The notes: generated from the letters alone by a model not told the origin. DNA of 63,467 nt from Deltaproteobacteria bacterium (GCA_016183235.1 JACPFA010000008.1:1-63467), one strand, 5' to 3'; positions 1-9,970 are shown, numbered from the stretch's first letter. Numbers and translations are program-made.

Positions 1-138
1 CCCCTATGCCTACATGAGGCACTTGCTGACTGAACTGCCCCGATGCCAAACCGCCGATCAAATCGAAAAACTCGTGCCCCACAAAATTGATTCCAAGATT
101 TTAAGGTAAGGTGTAGGGTGGGTTTGGTGATCGCTTAC
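1..138 (+). mobile_element. Right end of an IS66-family insertion sequence
   Basis: The window opens inside an insertion sequence. The reading frame at 2-109 matches the extreme C-terminus of IS66 transposases. It is followed by about 29 bp whose reverse complement begins GTAAGCG, the usual start of IS66 terminal inverted repeats. The element therefore appears to end at 138. The next 8 bases (139-146, gggacaaa) would be the target duplication expected for this family, but the left end is outside the window so this cannot be confirmed. It interrupts the nuclease gene that resumes directly after it. Confidence 0.75.
2..109 (+). CDS. tnpC: IS66 family transposase, C-terminal 35 residues (partial)
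   Basis: Only the last 35 residues are in the window. They begin PYAYMRHLLTELP, the typical end of IS66 TnpC transposases, where a helical tail (YLRHVLTELP and similar) follows the DDE catalytic core. The catalytic residues lie upstream of the window, so activity cannot be judged. The stop codon is at 107-109, just before the terminal inverted repeat, as usual for this family. Confidence 0.75.
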   Translation, partial: PYAYMRHLLTELPRCQTADQIEKLVPHKIDSKILR

Positions 139-152
139 GGGACAAAGATGGT

Positions 153-758
153 GTGATGAATTTGATCCGCAAGGGACACATCATCGCAACGCCGACTGAT
201 ACCATTAAGGATCCCTATATCCTCGATTTTCTCGGCCTGCCTGACTCTTCAAAATTCCATGAAAGAAATCTGGAAACGGCAATTATTGATAATCTGCAGT
301 CGTTTCTTCTTGAGCTTGGAAAGGGGTTCGCTTTCATCGGGCGACAAAGGCGCCTACAATTTGATGACAACTTTTTCTACATCGATCTAGTTTTCTATAA
401 CTGCATTTTGAAATGCTATCTCTTGATCGATTTAAAAATTGGCGAATTAACCCATCAAGATGTCGGACAGATGGATAGCTATGTCAGAATGTTTGATGAG
501 AGATACCGTACTGAAGGAGACAACCCAAGTATTGGCTTAATTCTTTGTACTAAGAAAAATGAAACGATTGCTCATTATTCGATACTGAAAGATAGCAAGC
601 AGCTTTTTGCGTCCAAGTACATGCTCTATTTGCCCACAGAAGAGGAATTGCGTCAGGAAATCAATCGGGAGCGGAGATTGATTGAAAGCAGAAGCATTCC
701 TCTTCCTAAAAAAGTTTTAGCAAAGAGAAACAAGAGGCGAAGCAAAAAGATAAAATAA
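153..758 (+). pseudogene. DUF1016/YhcG-type PDDEXK nuclease, 3' half cut by IS66
   Basis: The 201 residues match the C-terminal PD-(D/E)XK nuclease domain of the DUF1016 (YhcG) family: KDPYILDFLGL, LELGKGFAFIGRQ, then the catalytic core FYIDLVFYN and LIDLKIGELTHQDVGQM (Asp plus D-x-K). Full family members also carry an N-terminal winged-helix domain, which is missing. The frame stays open upstream from the GTG at 153 to the end of the IS66 element at 138 (DKDGVMNLIRKG, matching the linker of full-length homologues), so the insertion split the gene in frame. A shortened protein could still start at the GTG at 153 or the ATG at 156. I call it a disrupted gene; such proteins are often associated with restriction or defence loci. 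Confidence 0.8.
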
Positions 759-893
759 CAAACAAAATTTTATGACAGAAGAAAATGAACTTATTGAAAT
801 TATCTTATTTTTTATTCCCTCCTGCCGGATTCAGAATGACACCTTACAAATAAGTGGAAACTCAATCACTAATCGGCTAACAGCTGAAAGGAT

Positions 894-2459
894 ATGGAGG
901 TTCTAACCAGTAAGCGTGCCATGGCCAAACGGGCCGGGGTGATGAGTTTTTTTACTTTCTTAAGCCGCATAACGGGGTTGGCACGAGACACGGCGATTGC
1001 CTATTTTTTGGGGGCGAGGGAAGCCGCCGATGCCTTTTATGTGGCCTTTCGTATTCCCAATCTGTTGCGGCGCTTGTTTGCCGAAGGTAATTTGACCGTT
1101 TCCTTTGTTCCCATTTTTACCGAATATCTCAAAAAATCTGAAAGCGAAGCCAAGCGGGTGAGTGACATAACCTTTACCTACTTAACTTTGTTTCTCATTT
1201 TATTAGCGGTAAGTGGAGTGGTAGGGGCGAGTTGGTTTGTTAAAGCAACGGCTTATGGTTTTAATCAAAACCCCGAAAAATTTGCCTTAACCGTTGCCCT
1301 TACTCGAATTACCTTTCCTTATATTTTAACGATCAGCCTTGCGGCCTTGTGTATGGGCATCCTCAATGCGCGCTTTCGTTTTGGGCCCAGCGCCGCCAGC
1401 CCCATTTTTATGAATTTGGGGATTATTCTCTTTGCCTTTGGTTTTCAAAAATTTTTTGATCTGCCCAGCGTGGCCATTAGTTGGGGTGTGTTGTTGGGGG
1501 GCGCCTTACAGCTATTGGTGCAAATTCCCTACCTCATTAAAGAGGGTTTTTTGTTTAAGCCTTCGTTTAATTTATTGCACCCCGGGGTTCGGCGGATTGG
1601 TAAATTAATGGTGCCAAGTATTATTGGTTCAGCGGTGTATCAAATCAATATTTTTGCCATTACTTTTATGGCCTCTTATTTACCCACCGGCAGTGTGAGT
1701 TTTCTTTGGTATGCCGACCGAATTGTAGAATTTCCGATGGGGGTTTTTGCTATTTCGTTTGCTACGGTGGCTTTGCCTTCTTTTTCTCACTTGGTGGCAG
1801 AGCAAAAGACTGATGCTTTGAAAAAAAGTTTACGCGATGCTTTAAGTCTTAATTGGTTTATCAATATTCCCGCAAGTGTAGGTATTGCGGCTATTGCCTT
1901 GCCCATTGTGGTGTTGCTCTTTCAGCGGGGTGGGTTTGACGCCGAGGCCTCTCATCAAACTGCTCGAACGGTTCAATACTTTGTGTTGGGCCTACCCTTT
2001 GTGAGTGCCAATCGTATCCTCACTGCCTTTTTTTATTCAGTACAAGAATCGCGCAAACCCGTGATTGCCGCAGTGGCGGCTATGATCGTTAATATTGCGG
2101 TGGGTTATTCACTCAAAGATACATGGTTACATTATGGTTTGGCCTTTGGGGTGGCGATGGGGTCGGTGACTAATTTCATTGGGCTTATTTGGCTATTACA
2201 TCGGCAAGTAGGCGCTTTGGGTTTAGGCCAGCTAGGGTTGCCTATTTTCAAGATGAGCTTAGCTTCGGCCTTCATGTGGCTGGGTTTATGGGGCGCTGAA
2301 AATCAACTCATTCGATTTTCTTTCTCTGGGCTTTGGGGGCATTTGATCTTGGTGCTTTTACTGATGGCCCTGGGGGTATTGATTTATTTAGCCTGCGCCT
2401 TACTTTTTAAGATAGAAGAATTAACCCCCGTTTTAAGGCGCCTTAAACGCAATAACTAA
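894..2459 (+). CDS. murJ: Lipid II flippase MurJ
   Basis: MurJ (MviN) moves undecaprenyl-linked lipid II across the inner membrane for peptidoglycan synthesis. The 521-residue protein has the family length and a membrane-spanning pattern of about 14 helices. The N-terminal signature is clear: SFFTFLSRITGLARD, then DAFYVAFRIPNLLRRLFAEG, holding the conserved arginines of the MOP-exporter fold. The start is uncertain: the ATG at 894 has its purine-rich stretch almost touching it, and an in-frame ATG at 921 follows a GGAGG at 896-900 that is further away than usual. It leads the plus-strand housekeeping run and is followed 46 bp later by lysS. Confidence 0.93.
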   Translation: MEVLTSKRAMAKRAGVMSFFTFLSRITGLARDTAIAYFLGAREAADAFYVAFRIPNLLRRLFAEGNLTVSFVPIFTEYLKKSESEAKRVSDITFTYLTLFLILLAVSGVVGASWFVKATAYGFNQNPEKFALTVALTRITFPYILTISLAALCMGILNARFRFGPSAASPIFMNLGIILFAFGFQKFFDLPSVAISWGVLLGGALQLLVQIPYLIKEGFLFKPSFNLLHPGVRRIGKLMVPSIIGSAVYQINIFAITFMASYLPTGSVSFLWYADRIVEFPMGVFAISFATVALPSFSHLVAEQKTDALKKSLRDALSLNWFINIPASVGIAAIALPIVVLLFQRGGFDAEASHQTARTVQYFVLGLPFVSANRILTAFFYSVQESRKPVIAAVAAMIVNIAVGYSLKDTWLHYGLAFGVAMGSVTNFIGLIWLLHRQVGALGLGQLGLPIFKMSLASAFMWLGLWGAENQLIRFSFSGLWGHLILVLLLMALGVLIYLACALLFKIEELTPVLRRLKRNN

Positions 2460-2505
2460 TAGTATTGCTTGATAGTTTTGTTGCTTCCGATTAAACGGAT
2501 TATCC

Positions 2506-3987
2506 ATGTCTGAAGAAAATCAATATTATTTACAACGCAAAGAAAAGGCCCAGCAGTTAGCAGAAAAGGGCATCAACCCTTACCCCAATGGGTTAAAGCC
2601 AAGCCATCCCTTAGGTGAATTGGTCAGGGCTTACAATGATAAAACCAAAGAAGAACTTGAACAAAGCAAAGTTCAAGTTCAAGTGGCAGGGAGGGTGTTA
2701 TTGATTCGTTCTTTTGGTAAGGCGGCGTTTATCACCCTGCGGGATCGTAGTGGCGACCTGCAGTGTTATGTTCGTAAAGATCAAGTGCCCGAAACAGAAT
2801 TTGAAGTCTTTAAAACCCTTGATATGGGCGACTTTGCTTATTGTGAGGGGTATTTATTTCGCACCAAAACCAATGAACTCAGTGTGCATGTCGAGCATTT
2901 TCATTTAGCCGGCAAAGGCTTAAGAAATCTTCCGGAAAAATGGCATGGGCTCACCGACATTGAGGCCCGCTATCGGCAGCGTTATGTTGATTTGATTGTC
3001 AACCCTGGTGTGAAAGATGTTTTTCGCAAGCGCGCCCAAATCATTGCCGAGATGCGCAAATTTTTTATCGAACGCGATTTTCTCGAATGTGAAACTCCCA
3101 TGATGCATCCCATTCCCGGTGGGGCTAAAGCAAAACCCTTTGTGACCCATCACAATGCGTTAGGTATGGACCTCTATTTAAGAATAGCCCCCGAGCTTTA
3201 TTTGAAACGCTTGGTAGTGGGTGGCTTTGAACGAGTTTTTGAGGTCAATCGCAATTTTCGGAACGAAGGCATTAGCATTCAACATAACCCTGAATTTACC
3301 ATGTTAGAATTTTATCAAGCCTATGCCACTTATGAAGATTTGATGACCCTAACCGAAGACTTGTTAGAAAAGTTAGCCACAACCATTGTGGGTAGCAGCA
3401 GCGTGACTTATCAAGGCGAAGTTTTACAATTTAAAAAACCTTTTAAGCGGCTACCCCTTTATCAATCACTGCTTGAAATAGGCAAGGTGCCACCCGAAAT
3501 CATGGGCTCACGCGAAAAGGCCCTGCAATTTGCCGAAGCCAAAAACATCAAGCTCACTAGCCCCAAAGAAAGCCTGCCCGTTTTGTTAACCGAAATTTTT
3601 GAAGACATCGTAGAACCCAAACTCATTCAACCCATGTTTATTACCCATTATCCAACCGAAGTGTCGCCGCTGTCCCGCCGCAATGCCCAAGATCCCGATC
3701 TCACCGATCGTTTTGAATTATTTATTTTTGGTCGTGAAATTGCCAATGGCTTTAGCGAATTAAACGACCCGGTCGATCAACGCGGGCGTTTTTTAGAACA
3801 ACTTAAAGCCAAAGAAGCCGGTGATGAAGAAGCGATGGGGCTCGATGAAGATTTTATCAATGCTTTGGAATATGGCATGCCCCCCACCGCAGGCGAGGGT
3901 ATTGGCATTGATCGATTGGTGATGTTATTAACCGACCAACCTTCGATTCGTGATGTGATCTTGTTTCCTCACATGAGGCATAAATAG
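2506..3987 (+). CDS. lysS: Lysyl-tRNA synthetase (class II)
   Basis: Charges tRNA-Lys in the cytoplasm. The 493-residue protein has the normal LysS length: an N-terminal OB-fold anticodon-binding domain (about 60-150, VAGRVLLIRSFGKAAFITLRD) followed by the class II catalytic domain. Motif 2 is visible as FEVNRNFRNEG followed by HNPEFTMLEFYQAY, and motif 3 as GEGIGIDRLVMLL near the C-terminus. It starts at the ATG at 2506. The next gene, a lipoprotein-transport permease, begins 6 bp after its stop; lysS next to lolC is a common arrangement in Gram-negative genomes. Confidence 0.96.
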   Translation: MSEENQYYLQRKEKAQQLAEKGINPYPNGLKPSHPLGELVRAYNDKTKEELEQSKVQVQVAGRVLLIRSFGKAAFITLRDRSGDLQCYVRKDQVPETEFEVFKTLDMGDFAYCEGYLFRTKTNELSVHVEHFHLAGKGLRNLPEKWHGLTDIEARYRQRYVDLIVNPGVKDVFRKRAQIIAEMRKFFIERDFLECETPMMHPIPGGAKAKPFVTHHNALGMDLYLRIAPELYLKRLVVGGFERVFEVNRNFRNEGISIQHNPEFTMLEFYQAYATYEDLMTLTEDLLEKLATTIVGSSSVTYQGEVLQFKKPFKRLPLYQSLLEIGKVPPEIMGSREKALQFAEAKNIKLTSPKESLPVLLTEIFEDIVEPKLIQPMFITHYPTEVSPLSRRNAQDPDLTDRFELFIFGREIANGFSELNDPVDQRGRFLEQLKAKEAGDEEAMGLDEDFINALEYGMPPTAGEGIGIDRLVMLLTDQPSIRDVILFPHMRHK

Positions 3988-3993
3988 CTCGTC

Positions 3994-5226
3994 ATGAAAA
4001 TTGAGCGCTATCTAGCTAAAAAAATCTTACTCGGTAAAAAACAATCGAAAATTCTTTCTTTCTTATCGTGGATGGCCATTTTAGGTGTGGGGGTTAGTTG
4101 TGGGGCCTTCTTTTTTATTCAAGCGGTCATGGGTGGTTTTTTTAGTGATATTCAAAAAAAAGTCATTGGGTTTAATGCCCACTTGGTGATGGAACTAAGC
4201 AGCAACGGTGCAAGCCAACCTATCTTAAACACGATTCAAAAACTTTATCCCGAGGCAAAGCTGGCCTTTTATCAAGAGGCCGAAGGGATATTGCAATCGG
4301 TTTTCAGTGAAGGTGATAGCGGGCAGGGCGTTTATATTCGTGCGATCGATTTGGCAAAGCCAGGCACTTATGCTGACATGAACCTTCGCTTTTATCGCGG
4401 TTTAAGTTGGGAAGATTTAGGCAAAACCATCGAAGGTTTGCCCACTGTGATCGTGGGCGAAGAACTTGCCAATCAAATGGGTTTGGCCCCAGAACTTTTA
4501 GAAGAAGTCGATCTTATTTATCCATTCTCCGATGTCGACCCCTCGGGGGAGGCTATTCCTTCGATTAAACAATTTCGTTTGATCGGTACTTTTCGCACCG
4601 GGTATCTCAATTATGATGGTAAATACCTCATGGTTTCTGCCCAAAACACAAAAAGTTTTTTTGAAGAAGATTTGCCTTGGCAAGTGGCCTTATGGTTTCC
4701 CAATCCCGATCAAGCGCCTGCTGCCAAGAAAAAATTGGCCCAATTACCTGAATTAAAAAATATTCAAACCTGGCAAGAAATGAACACCAAACTATTTCAT
4801 GCGTTAAAATTAGAACGCTTAGCCATGCAGATTGTTTTGGTCATGATGGTGGTGTTTGCGTCTTTTAATATTGTGTCGATGCTCACCCTCATGGTGGCCG
4901 AATATTTCCCAGACATAGCAGTTTGGAAATCTTTGGGCCTGCCATCAACCAAGGCGGCAGGCGTGTTTAAACAGGTGGGGCTTTTTATTGGCATTGTTGG
5001 TTCTTGTGTGGGGCTCATTTTAGGTTGGGGAGCGGTTTTATTGGTGCAGTGGGGGCATATTCAATTGCCTCAACCTTACGACATTGAAACGCTGCCTGCG
5101 ATGGTGCATCTGCCGTTGATTTTGATAACCCTTTGCCTTGGCCCGGTAGTGAGCATGTTGGCCGCCATTCTGCCCGCCCGCCAAACCGCACGTTTAAATG
5201 TCATGGATGCCCTGCGTTATGAATAA
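3994..5226 (+). CDS. lolC: Lipoprotein-releasing permease subunit, LolC/LolE family (first copy)
   Basis: Inner-membrane subunit of the LolCDE transporter, which extracts outer-membrane lipoproteins and hands them to LolA. The 410 residues show the FtsX-like layout: one N-terminal membrane segment (about 24-46), a long periplasmic domain, and three C-terminal segments (about 270-400). The start MKIERYLAKKIL is family-typical. It is followed by a second, related permease and by the ATPase lolD, so transporter function is well supported. Which of the two permeases corresponds to LolC and which to LolE cannot be settled by eye. Confidence 0.85.
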   Translation: MKIERYLAKKILLGKKQSKILSFLSWMAILGVGVSCGAFFFIQAVMGGFFSDIQKKVIGFNAHLVMELSSNGASQPILNTIQKLYPEAKLAFYQEAEGILQSVFSEGDSGQGVYIRAIDLAKPGTYADMNLRFYRGLSWEDLGKTIEGLPTVIVGEELANQMGLAPELLEEVDLIYPFSDVDPSGEAIPSIKQFRLIGTFRTGYLNYDGKYLMVSAQNTKSFFEEDLPWQVALWFPNPDQAPAAKKKLAQLPELKNIQTWQEMNTKLFHALKLERLAMQIVLVMMVVFASFNIVSMLTLMVAEYFPDIAVWKSLGLPSTKAAGVFKQVGLFIGIVGSCVGLILGWGAVLLVQWGHIQLPQPYDIETLPAMVHLPLILITLCLGPVVSMLAAILPARQTARLNVMDALRYE

Positions 5227-6433
5227 ATTGAAGATTTTTTTTAATCTGCCGTTACGCAAAGGCCCCTTTCGGTTGGTGACAGCTATTGCAGTGGGTGGCG
5301 TTGCCTTAGCGGTGATGGTTTTATTGGTTACTCAGTCGGTGGTGCAGGGGGTTGAAAAATCTTTTTACAAGGCCTTGTTGGGGTTCAATGCCCATTTGGT
5401 GGTGTTTAACCCGCTGACTTGGCAATCCGATCCCGACTTGGCAGATCAAATTGCCGCCCATCTAGGTGACTCTTTACAGGCCACCACCCCTTATCTTTAT
5501 TTAGAGGGGATCCTCGCTCACCAAGGCAAAAAGAAAGGCGTGAGTATTAAAGGGGTCGAGTCAAAAACTTTTCATCAGGTTTACGATGTCAATATTTTCT
5601 CTCATTTAACCCCGCCAAAACTTTCTTCCGTTCCAGCCATTTTTAATGCTACCGATGGCAGTAGGCCGGTGATCTTAGGCTCTAAGCTAGCGAGGGAGTT
5701 GGGTATTCAAGAGCCAGGGCAATCCCTTAAAATTTTTCTTCCGCAAAAAGATACAAAACTTAAATTAAATGCTTTTCGTTCTTTAACCGTCGTTGGTTTT
5801 TTTGAGTCTGGCTATTATGAATACGATGCCAATGTCGCCCTCATGCCTTTGGCCACTTTACAAAACATGGTGGGGGTTCAAGATAAAATCACCGGAATAG
5901 AAATGAAACTTCGCGATCCTATGCAAAGTATGCAGTTTGCCAAAAAATTAGAAGAAGATTTGGGTTCGTCATACCGAGTTTTGAGTTGGATGCAACTCAA
6001 TGGCGAACTCTTTTCGGCCTTACGTTTAGAGAAAAAAGTGTTTTTTTTCATCATGGGGGCCTTGGTGTTGATTGCTTGCTTTAATATCTTGGGTGTGTTG
6101 GTGCTCATGATTCACGAACGCAAACGTGAAATCTCTATTTTGCGGGCGTTAGGGTTGAATATGCGGCGAGTTAAAAATATTTTTGGTTGGATTGGGGTTT
6201 ATTTAGGCCTTTTCGGGTTGGTTTTTGGGTTTATTTTTGCAGGCATTGTTTTATTTTCCCTCAAACATTGGTTAGTCCTTCCGGTGAGTGCCGAAGTTTA
6301 TATGGTCGATAAAATCCCGGTGGCCTTTTCCTATGCCATGGCCTTGTTGGTGGTGGGGTGGACTTTGCTGCTTGCCTATTTTGCAGGAAGGCTGGCCTTG
6401 TTTCGCCTCAAAAATTTACGGGTGGAATTTTAA
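5219..6433 (+). CDS. lolE: Lipoprotein-releasing permease subunit, LolC/LolE family (second copy)
   Basis: Second FtsX-type permease of the same transporter, about 404 residues, with the same architecture: one membrane segment near residues 17-40, a periplasmic domain, and three C-terminal segments. I chose the ATG at 5219, which gives an 8-bp overlap with the upstream stop and a natural N-terminus (MNKLKIFF). In-frame ATGs at 5198 and 5207 would only add residues overlapping the end of the first permease. Translational coupling is likely. LolC or LolE identity is not resolved. Confidence 0.82.
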   Translation: MNKLKIFFNLPLRKGPFRLVTAIAVGGVALAVMVLLVTQSVVQGVEKSFYKALLGFNAHLVVFNPLTWQSDPDLADQIAAHLGDSLQATTPYLYLEGILAHQGKKKGVSIKGVESKTFHQVYDVNIFSHLTPPKLSSVPAIFNATDGSRPVILGSKLARELGIQEPGQSLKIFLPQKDTKLKLNAFRSLTVVGFFESGYYEYDANVALMPLATLQNMVGVQDKITGIEMKLRDPMQSMQFAKKLEEDLGSSYRVLSWMQLNGELFSALRLEKKVFFFIMGALVLIACFNILGVLVLMIHERKREISILRALGLNMRRVKNIFGWIGVYLGLFGLVFGFIFAGIVLFSLKHWLVLPVSAEVYMVDKIPVAFSYAMALLVVGWTLLLAYFAGRLALFRLKNLRVEF

Positions 6434-6436
6434 TTT

Positions 6437-7108
6437 ATGACAATCCTTTATAATGTCGTTGGGCTTAGCAAATCTTTTATCAAAGAGCGCCAACCCATTG
6501 CGGTGCTAAAAGGTGTCCATTTTCAATTACAAGAACAGGAGGCACTGGTGGTGCTGGGCGCTTCTGGGGCTGGCAAATCAACCCTTTTACATTTATTAGG
6601 CACCTTAGATACCCCAACCGCAGGGCAAGTGTTTTATCGGGGGGAAGAGCTTTTTTTAAAAAATGATAAACAATTGAGTGAGTTCAGAAATAATAAAATT
6701 GGGTTTGTGTTTCAATTTCATCATCTCATTTCAATTTTAACTGCTTTAGAAAACGTGATGTTACCTTTATTAATTAGAAAATCAGATGAAGAAAATGCTC
6801 GCGCGAAAGCCTTAGAGATGCTAGCCAGGGTGGGTTTAAGTCACCGCAAGGATCATCGGCCCGGAGAACTCTCTGGGGGGGAACAGCAACGAGTAGCAAT
6901 CGCAAGGGCTTTGGTCGGCTCCCCTGAAGTATTATTAGCCGATGAACCCACCGGTAATTTAGATAGTAAAACTGGCGAAGAAATTGCTCAAATCATGATA
7001 GACCTACAACGTGAATCCAATATGGCCCTTCTTTTAGTGACCCATAACGAAAAAATTGCGAACCATTTTTCTAACCATCGCGTGATGGAAGATGGAGTGT
7101 TGTTATGA
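6437..7108 (+). CDS. lolD: Lipoprotein-releasing ABC transporter ATPase LolD
   Basis: ATP-binding subunit that powers the two permeases just upstream. At 223 residues it has normal LolD length and all ABC motifs: Walker [10 protein letters not shown] (about 42-50), Q-loop FVFQFHHL, signature LSGGEQQRV, Walker [12 protein letters not shown] and the switch histidine in LLLVTHNE. It starts 3 bp after lolE and its stop overlaps bamA by 4 bp, so lolC-lolE-lolD-bamA is very probably one transcript. LolD is told from other MacB-type ATPases mainly by this context. Confidence 0.93.
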   Translation: MTILYNVVGLSKSFIKERQPIAVLKGVHFQLQEQEALVVLGASGAGKSTLLHLLGTLDTPTAGQVFYRGEELFLKNDKQLSEFRNNKIGFVFQFHHLISILTALENVMLPLLIRKSDEENARAKALEMLARVGLSHRKDHRPGELSGGEQQRVAIARALVGSPEVLLADEPTGNLDSKTGEEIAQIMIDLQRESNMALLLVTHNEKIANHFSNHRVMEDGVLL

Positions 7109-9366
7109 GGTGGTGGTTAGCTCTGCTTACCATGTTGTTATGGCTACCTTCCGCATGGGCAGCCCCGCGCATTGTCGATATTAAAGTAGAGGGTTTAACG
7201 ACCATTGAAGCCAGCCAAGTCAAAGCCGCCATGGTAAGCAAGGTAGGGGGTGCTTTTGTTCCTGAAAAAGTCAGTGAAGATATTAAGGCCATCTACAAAC
7301 TTGGCTATTTTGGTGATGTGGCGATTGATAAAGTAGCTTCGGGTGGAGGCGTGGTGTTGGTGGTTCGGGTTACCGAAAAACCACCTATTTATGGGGTTAA
7401 AATTGAAGGCGCAAAAAAAATCAGTGAAAAGAAGATCCTTGAGGTTGTCACCATCCGGCCCCTGCTGCCGGTGAGCGAGGCCAAAATTATCGAATCGAAA
7501 GATAAAATCCGCGAGCTTTATGCCGAAGAGGGCTATAGCCGGGCCAGCATTCACACCGAATTGGTCGATACTGCCCAGGGGCAAATTTTAATTTTTAAAA
7601 TTAGTGAAAATGAAAATGTTAAAATCAAAGGCATTCATTTCGAAGGCAATAAGGTTTTTAAAGATCGCAAATTAAAGGGCATGCTAGCGACCAAGAAAAA
7701 GAGTATTTTGTCGTTTCTTACCGGTTCGGGGAAATTAAAAGATGAGTTGCTCGAGCGCGATGTAGCTTTTGTTACCTATCATTATCTCAACAAGGGCTAC
7801 ATGCGAGTGCAAGTGAGCCCGCCCGATATTGAATATTCTGAAAAGAAAAAAGGGTTAGTGCTAACCTTCCACATTCAAGAGGGCGACCCCTACAAAGTAA
7901 GTGAGGTGGGTGTTGCAGGGGATATTCTTACCAGCAAAGAAGAAATGCTTCGCTATCTCAAAGTGAAGCCAGGCCAATTTTATAGTCAGCAAAAAATCGA
8001 AACCGATATGGCAAGATTTCAAGAGCTTTATGGCAACCAAGGTTATGCTTTTGCCGATATTAAGCCACTTACTCGGGTTAACGATGAAGACAAGACCGCA
8101 AGTGTTGAATATACGATCGATCGGGGTAATAAAGTTTTTGTAGAACAAATCACTATCTCAGGTAACGATATCACTCGCGACAAGGTCATTCGTCGTGAAT
8201 TAAAAATCAAAGAAAATAGTCTTTATAATGAAAGTTTAGTGCGTTTATCCAAACGCAAATTGCAACAATTAGGGTATTTTGAAAATGTTGAATTTTCAAC
8301 CCCCCGTGGCAGTTCAGACAATCAGCTCAATCTTAATGTGAACGTAAAAGAGCGTCCCACTGGCACCTTCAGCGTAGGCGCTGGGTTTTCTTCTATCGAA
8401 AATTTTATTTTAACCGCATCGGTTTCTAAACAAAATTTTCTAGGTTTAGGGATTAGTGGGTTTTTATCGGCCGAGCTTTCCAGCCGGCGGCAACAGTTTA
8501 TTTTAAATTTTGCAACCCCCTATTTTTTAGATTCTGATTTTATGTTGTCGGTTAATGCCTTCAAAATGCTTTCAGAGTTTGATGAATTCCGTCGCGATTC
8601 TTTGGGCGGAGAAATCAATTTTGGCCGAAGGCTTTTTGATTTTACTTCTTTTTCTCTGGGGTATCGCATCGAAGATGTTTCGCTTAAAAACTTTTCAATC
8701 ATTGTGCCGGAGTTATTTACACGCAATAAAGATGGTCTAACTTCAAGTGGGGTGTTTACCGTCAACCACGATACGCGCGACAATGCCTTATCTCCTACCA
8801 AAGGGGACTATGAGAGTTTTTCTCTAGAGTATGCGGGTAATGGTTTGGGTGGCGACAATGATTTTATTAGGCTGATTGGAAATGCACGTTACTATTTAAA
8901 CCTGCCTTTAAAAACCGTGTTAAAAGCCAATGTAAGAGTAGGTTGGATCAAATCTCTCAACGATAACCCCATCCCTTTATTTGAAAGGTTTTTTACAGGC
9001 GGGATTAACTCACTAAGAGGTTACGAATTACGAGCCGTTGGGCCAAGAGTGCAGATCCCGGGTTCAGCCACCGGAGCTGATGAAGAATTTGTGTATGGAG
9101 GCAATAAACTCTTTGTTTTTAATTTAGAATATGAATTTCCCATTTATCCATCTGGGGGGTTCAGAGGGGTAGTTTTCTTTGATGCGGGCAATGCTTATTC
9201 AGAACATGAAGACCTAAATCCCCTCAAAGTTCGTACTAACGTGGGAGTAGGTTTCAGATGGGTGTCTCCGTTTGGGCCATTACGCTTTGAATGGGGGTTC
9301 CCTTTAAATCGTAGGCCTGGGGAAGACCGCAGCGTGTTTAATTTTACGATTGGTTCGTCTTTCTAG
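7105..9366 (+). CDS. bamA: Outer membrane protein assembly factor BamA (Omp85)
   Basis: Central component of the BAM complex, which folds beta-barrel proteins into the outer membrane. The 753-residue precursor has a clear signal peptide (about 1-19, ending AWA before AP), then POTRA-type repeats with alternating beta/alpha pattern to about residue 420 (for example GNDITRDKVIRRELKIKE), and a C-terminal Omp85 barrel. Barrel landmarks include FFTGGINSLRGYE (the lid-loop arginine motif RGYE) and the FGPLRFEWGFPL strand. The last residue is Phe, as required for barrel recognition. It overlaps lolD by 4 bp and precedes the periplasmic chaperone gene skp. Confidence 0.95.
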   Translation: MRWWLALLTMLLWLPSAWAAPRIVDIKVEGLTTIEASQVKAAMVSKVGGAFVPEKVSEDIKAIYKLGYFGDVAIDKVASGGGVVLVVRVTEKPPIYGVKIEGAKKISEKKILEVVTIRPLLPVSEAKIIESKDKIRELYAEEGYSRASIHTELVDTAQGQILIFKISENENVKIKGIHFEGNKVFKDRKLKGMLATKKKSILSFLTGSGKLKDELLERDVAFVTYHYLNKGYMRVQVSPPDIEYSEKKKGLVLTFHIQEGDPYKVSEVGVAGDILTSKEEMLRYLKVKPGQFYSQQKIETDMARFQELYGNQGYAFADIKPLTRVNDEDKTASVEYTIDRGNKVFVEQITISGNDITRDKVIRRELKIKENSLYNESLVRLSKRKLQQLGYFENVEFSTPRGSSDNQLNLNVNVKERPTGTFSVGAGFSSIENFILTASVSKQNFLGLGISGFLSAELSSRRQQFILNFATPYFLDSDFMLSVNAFKMLSEFDEFRRDSLGGEINFGRRLFDFTSFSLGYRIEDVSLKNFSIIVPELFTRNKDGLTSSGVFTVNHDTRDNALSPTKGDYESFSLEYAGNGLGGDNDFIRLIGNARYYLNLPLKTVLKANVRVGWIKSLNDNPIPLFERFFTGGINSLRGYELRAVGPRVQIPGSATGADEEFVYGGNKLFVFNLEYEFPIYPSGGFRGVVFFDAGNAYSEHEDLNPLKVRTNVGVGFRWVSPFGPLRFEWGFPLNRRPGEDRSVFNFTIGSSF

Positions 9367-9451
9367 TGGCGATAAAACACTTGTTTTCACAGACCCTATG
9401 GTTTATAGGGGCGAGCAATTAACTTTAAAAAAAATGGAGTAAAAAAATCGT

Positions 9452-9970
9452 ATGCGTAAAATATTTTTTGGGGTTTTATCTTTAAGCCTGGTGGTCATTT
9501 TCAACCCATTGGTGGTTAAAGCAGAAAACCTTAAGATTGGTATCGTCGATTTTCAAAGGGCCCTCAATGAAGTCAATGAAGGCAAGACTGCTAAAGCAAG
9601 GCTTAAAGCGGAGTTTGAAGAAAAACAAAGATCGTTAACGGCAAAACAAAACGAACTCAATACCCTCAAAGATAATTTACAAAAACAGGCCACGGCCCTA
9701 AGCAAAGAAGCTCTCCAACAAAAAGAAAAAGAATATCGTGATAAGTTTGTTGAATTACAAAAAACCCTTGGCCAATTCCAAAAAGAAATGGCTACCAAAG
9801 AGGGTGAAATTACCAAAAATATCATTGTTAAGCTCAAACAAGTTACCAGCGAAATAGGCAAAAACGAAAGTTTCACGATGATTTTCGAAAAATCCCAAGA
9901 CACATTGGTTTATGCCCCTGCAGCTGAAGATGTAACTGGGAAAGTCATCGCTAAATTCAACGGAAGATAA
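9452..9970 (+). CDS. skp: Periplasmic chaperone Skp/OmpH family
   Basis: Skp holds unfolded outer-membrane proteins on their way to BamA. The 172-residue protein has a signal peptide (about 1-24, ending VKA before EN), a first beta strand (LKIGIVDFQRALNEV) typical of OmpH, and a long charged coiled-coil middle rich in Lys, Glu and Gln that forms the tentacles. It ends in the family-typical short beta region. The position just after bamA is the usual one. A GGAG lies upstream of the start at a somewhat long distance. Confidence 0.9.
   Translation: MRKIFFGVLSLSLVVIFNPLVVKAENLKIGIVDFQRALNEVNEGKTAKARLKAEFEEKQRSLTAKQNELNTLKDNLQKQATALSKEALQQKEKEYRDKFVELQKTLGQFQKEMATKEGEITKNIIVKLKQVTSEIGKNESFTMIFEKSQDTLVYAPAAEDVTGKVIAKFNGR

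Noticed and set aside
9397-9413. Terminator after bamA (CCCTAT/ATAGGG hairpin)
   Set aside because: The stem is only 6 bp and no T-run follows; skp is probably still co-transcribed.
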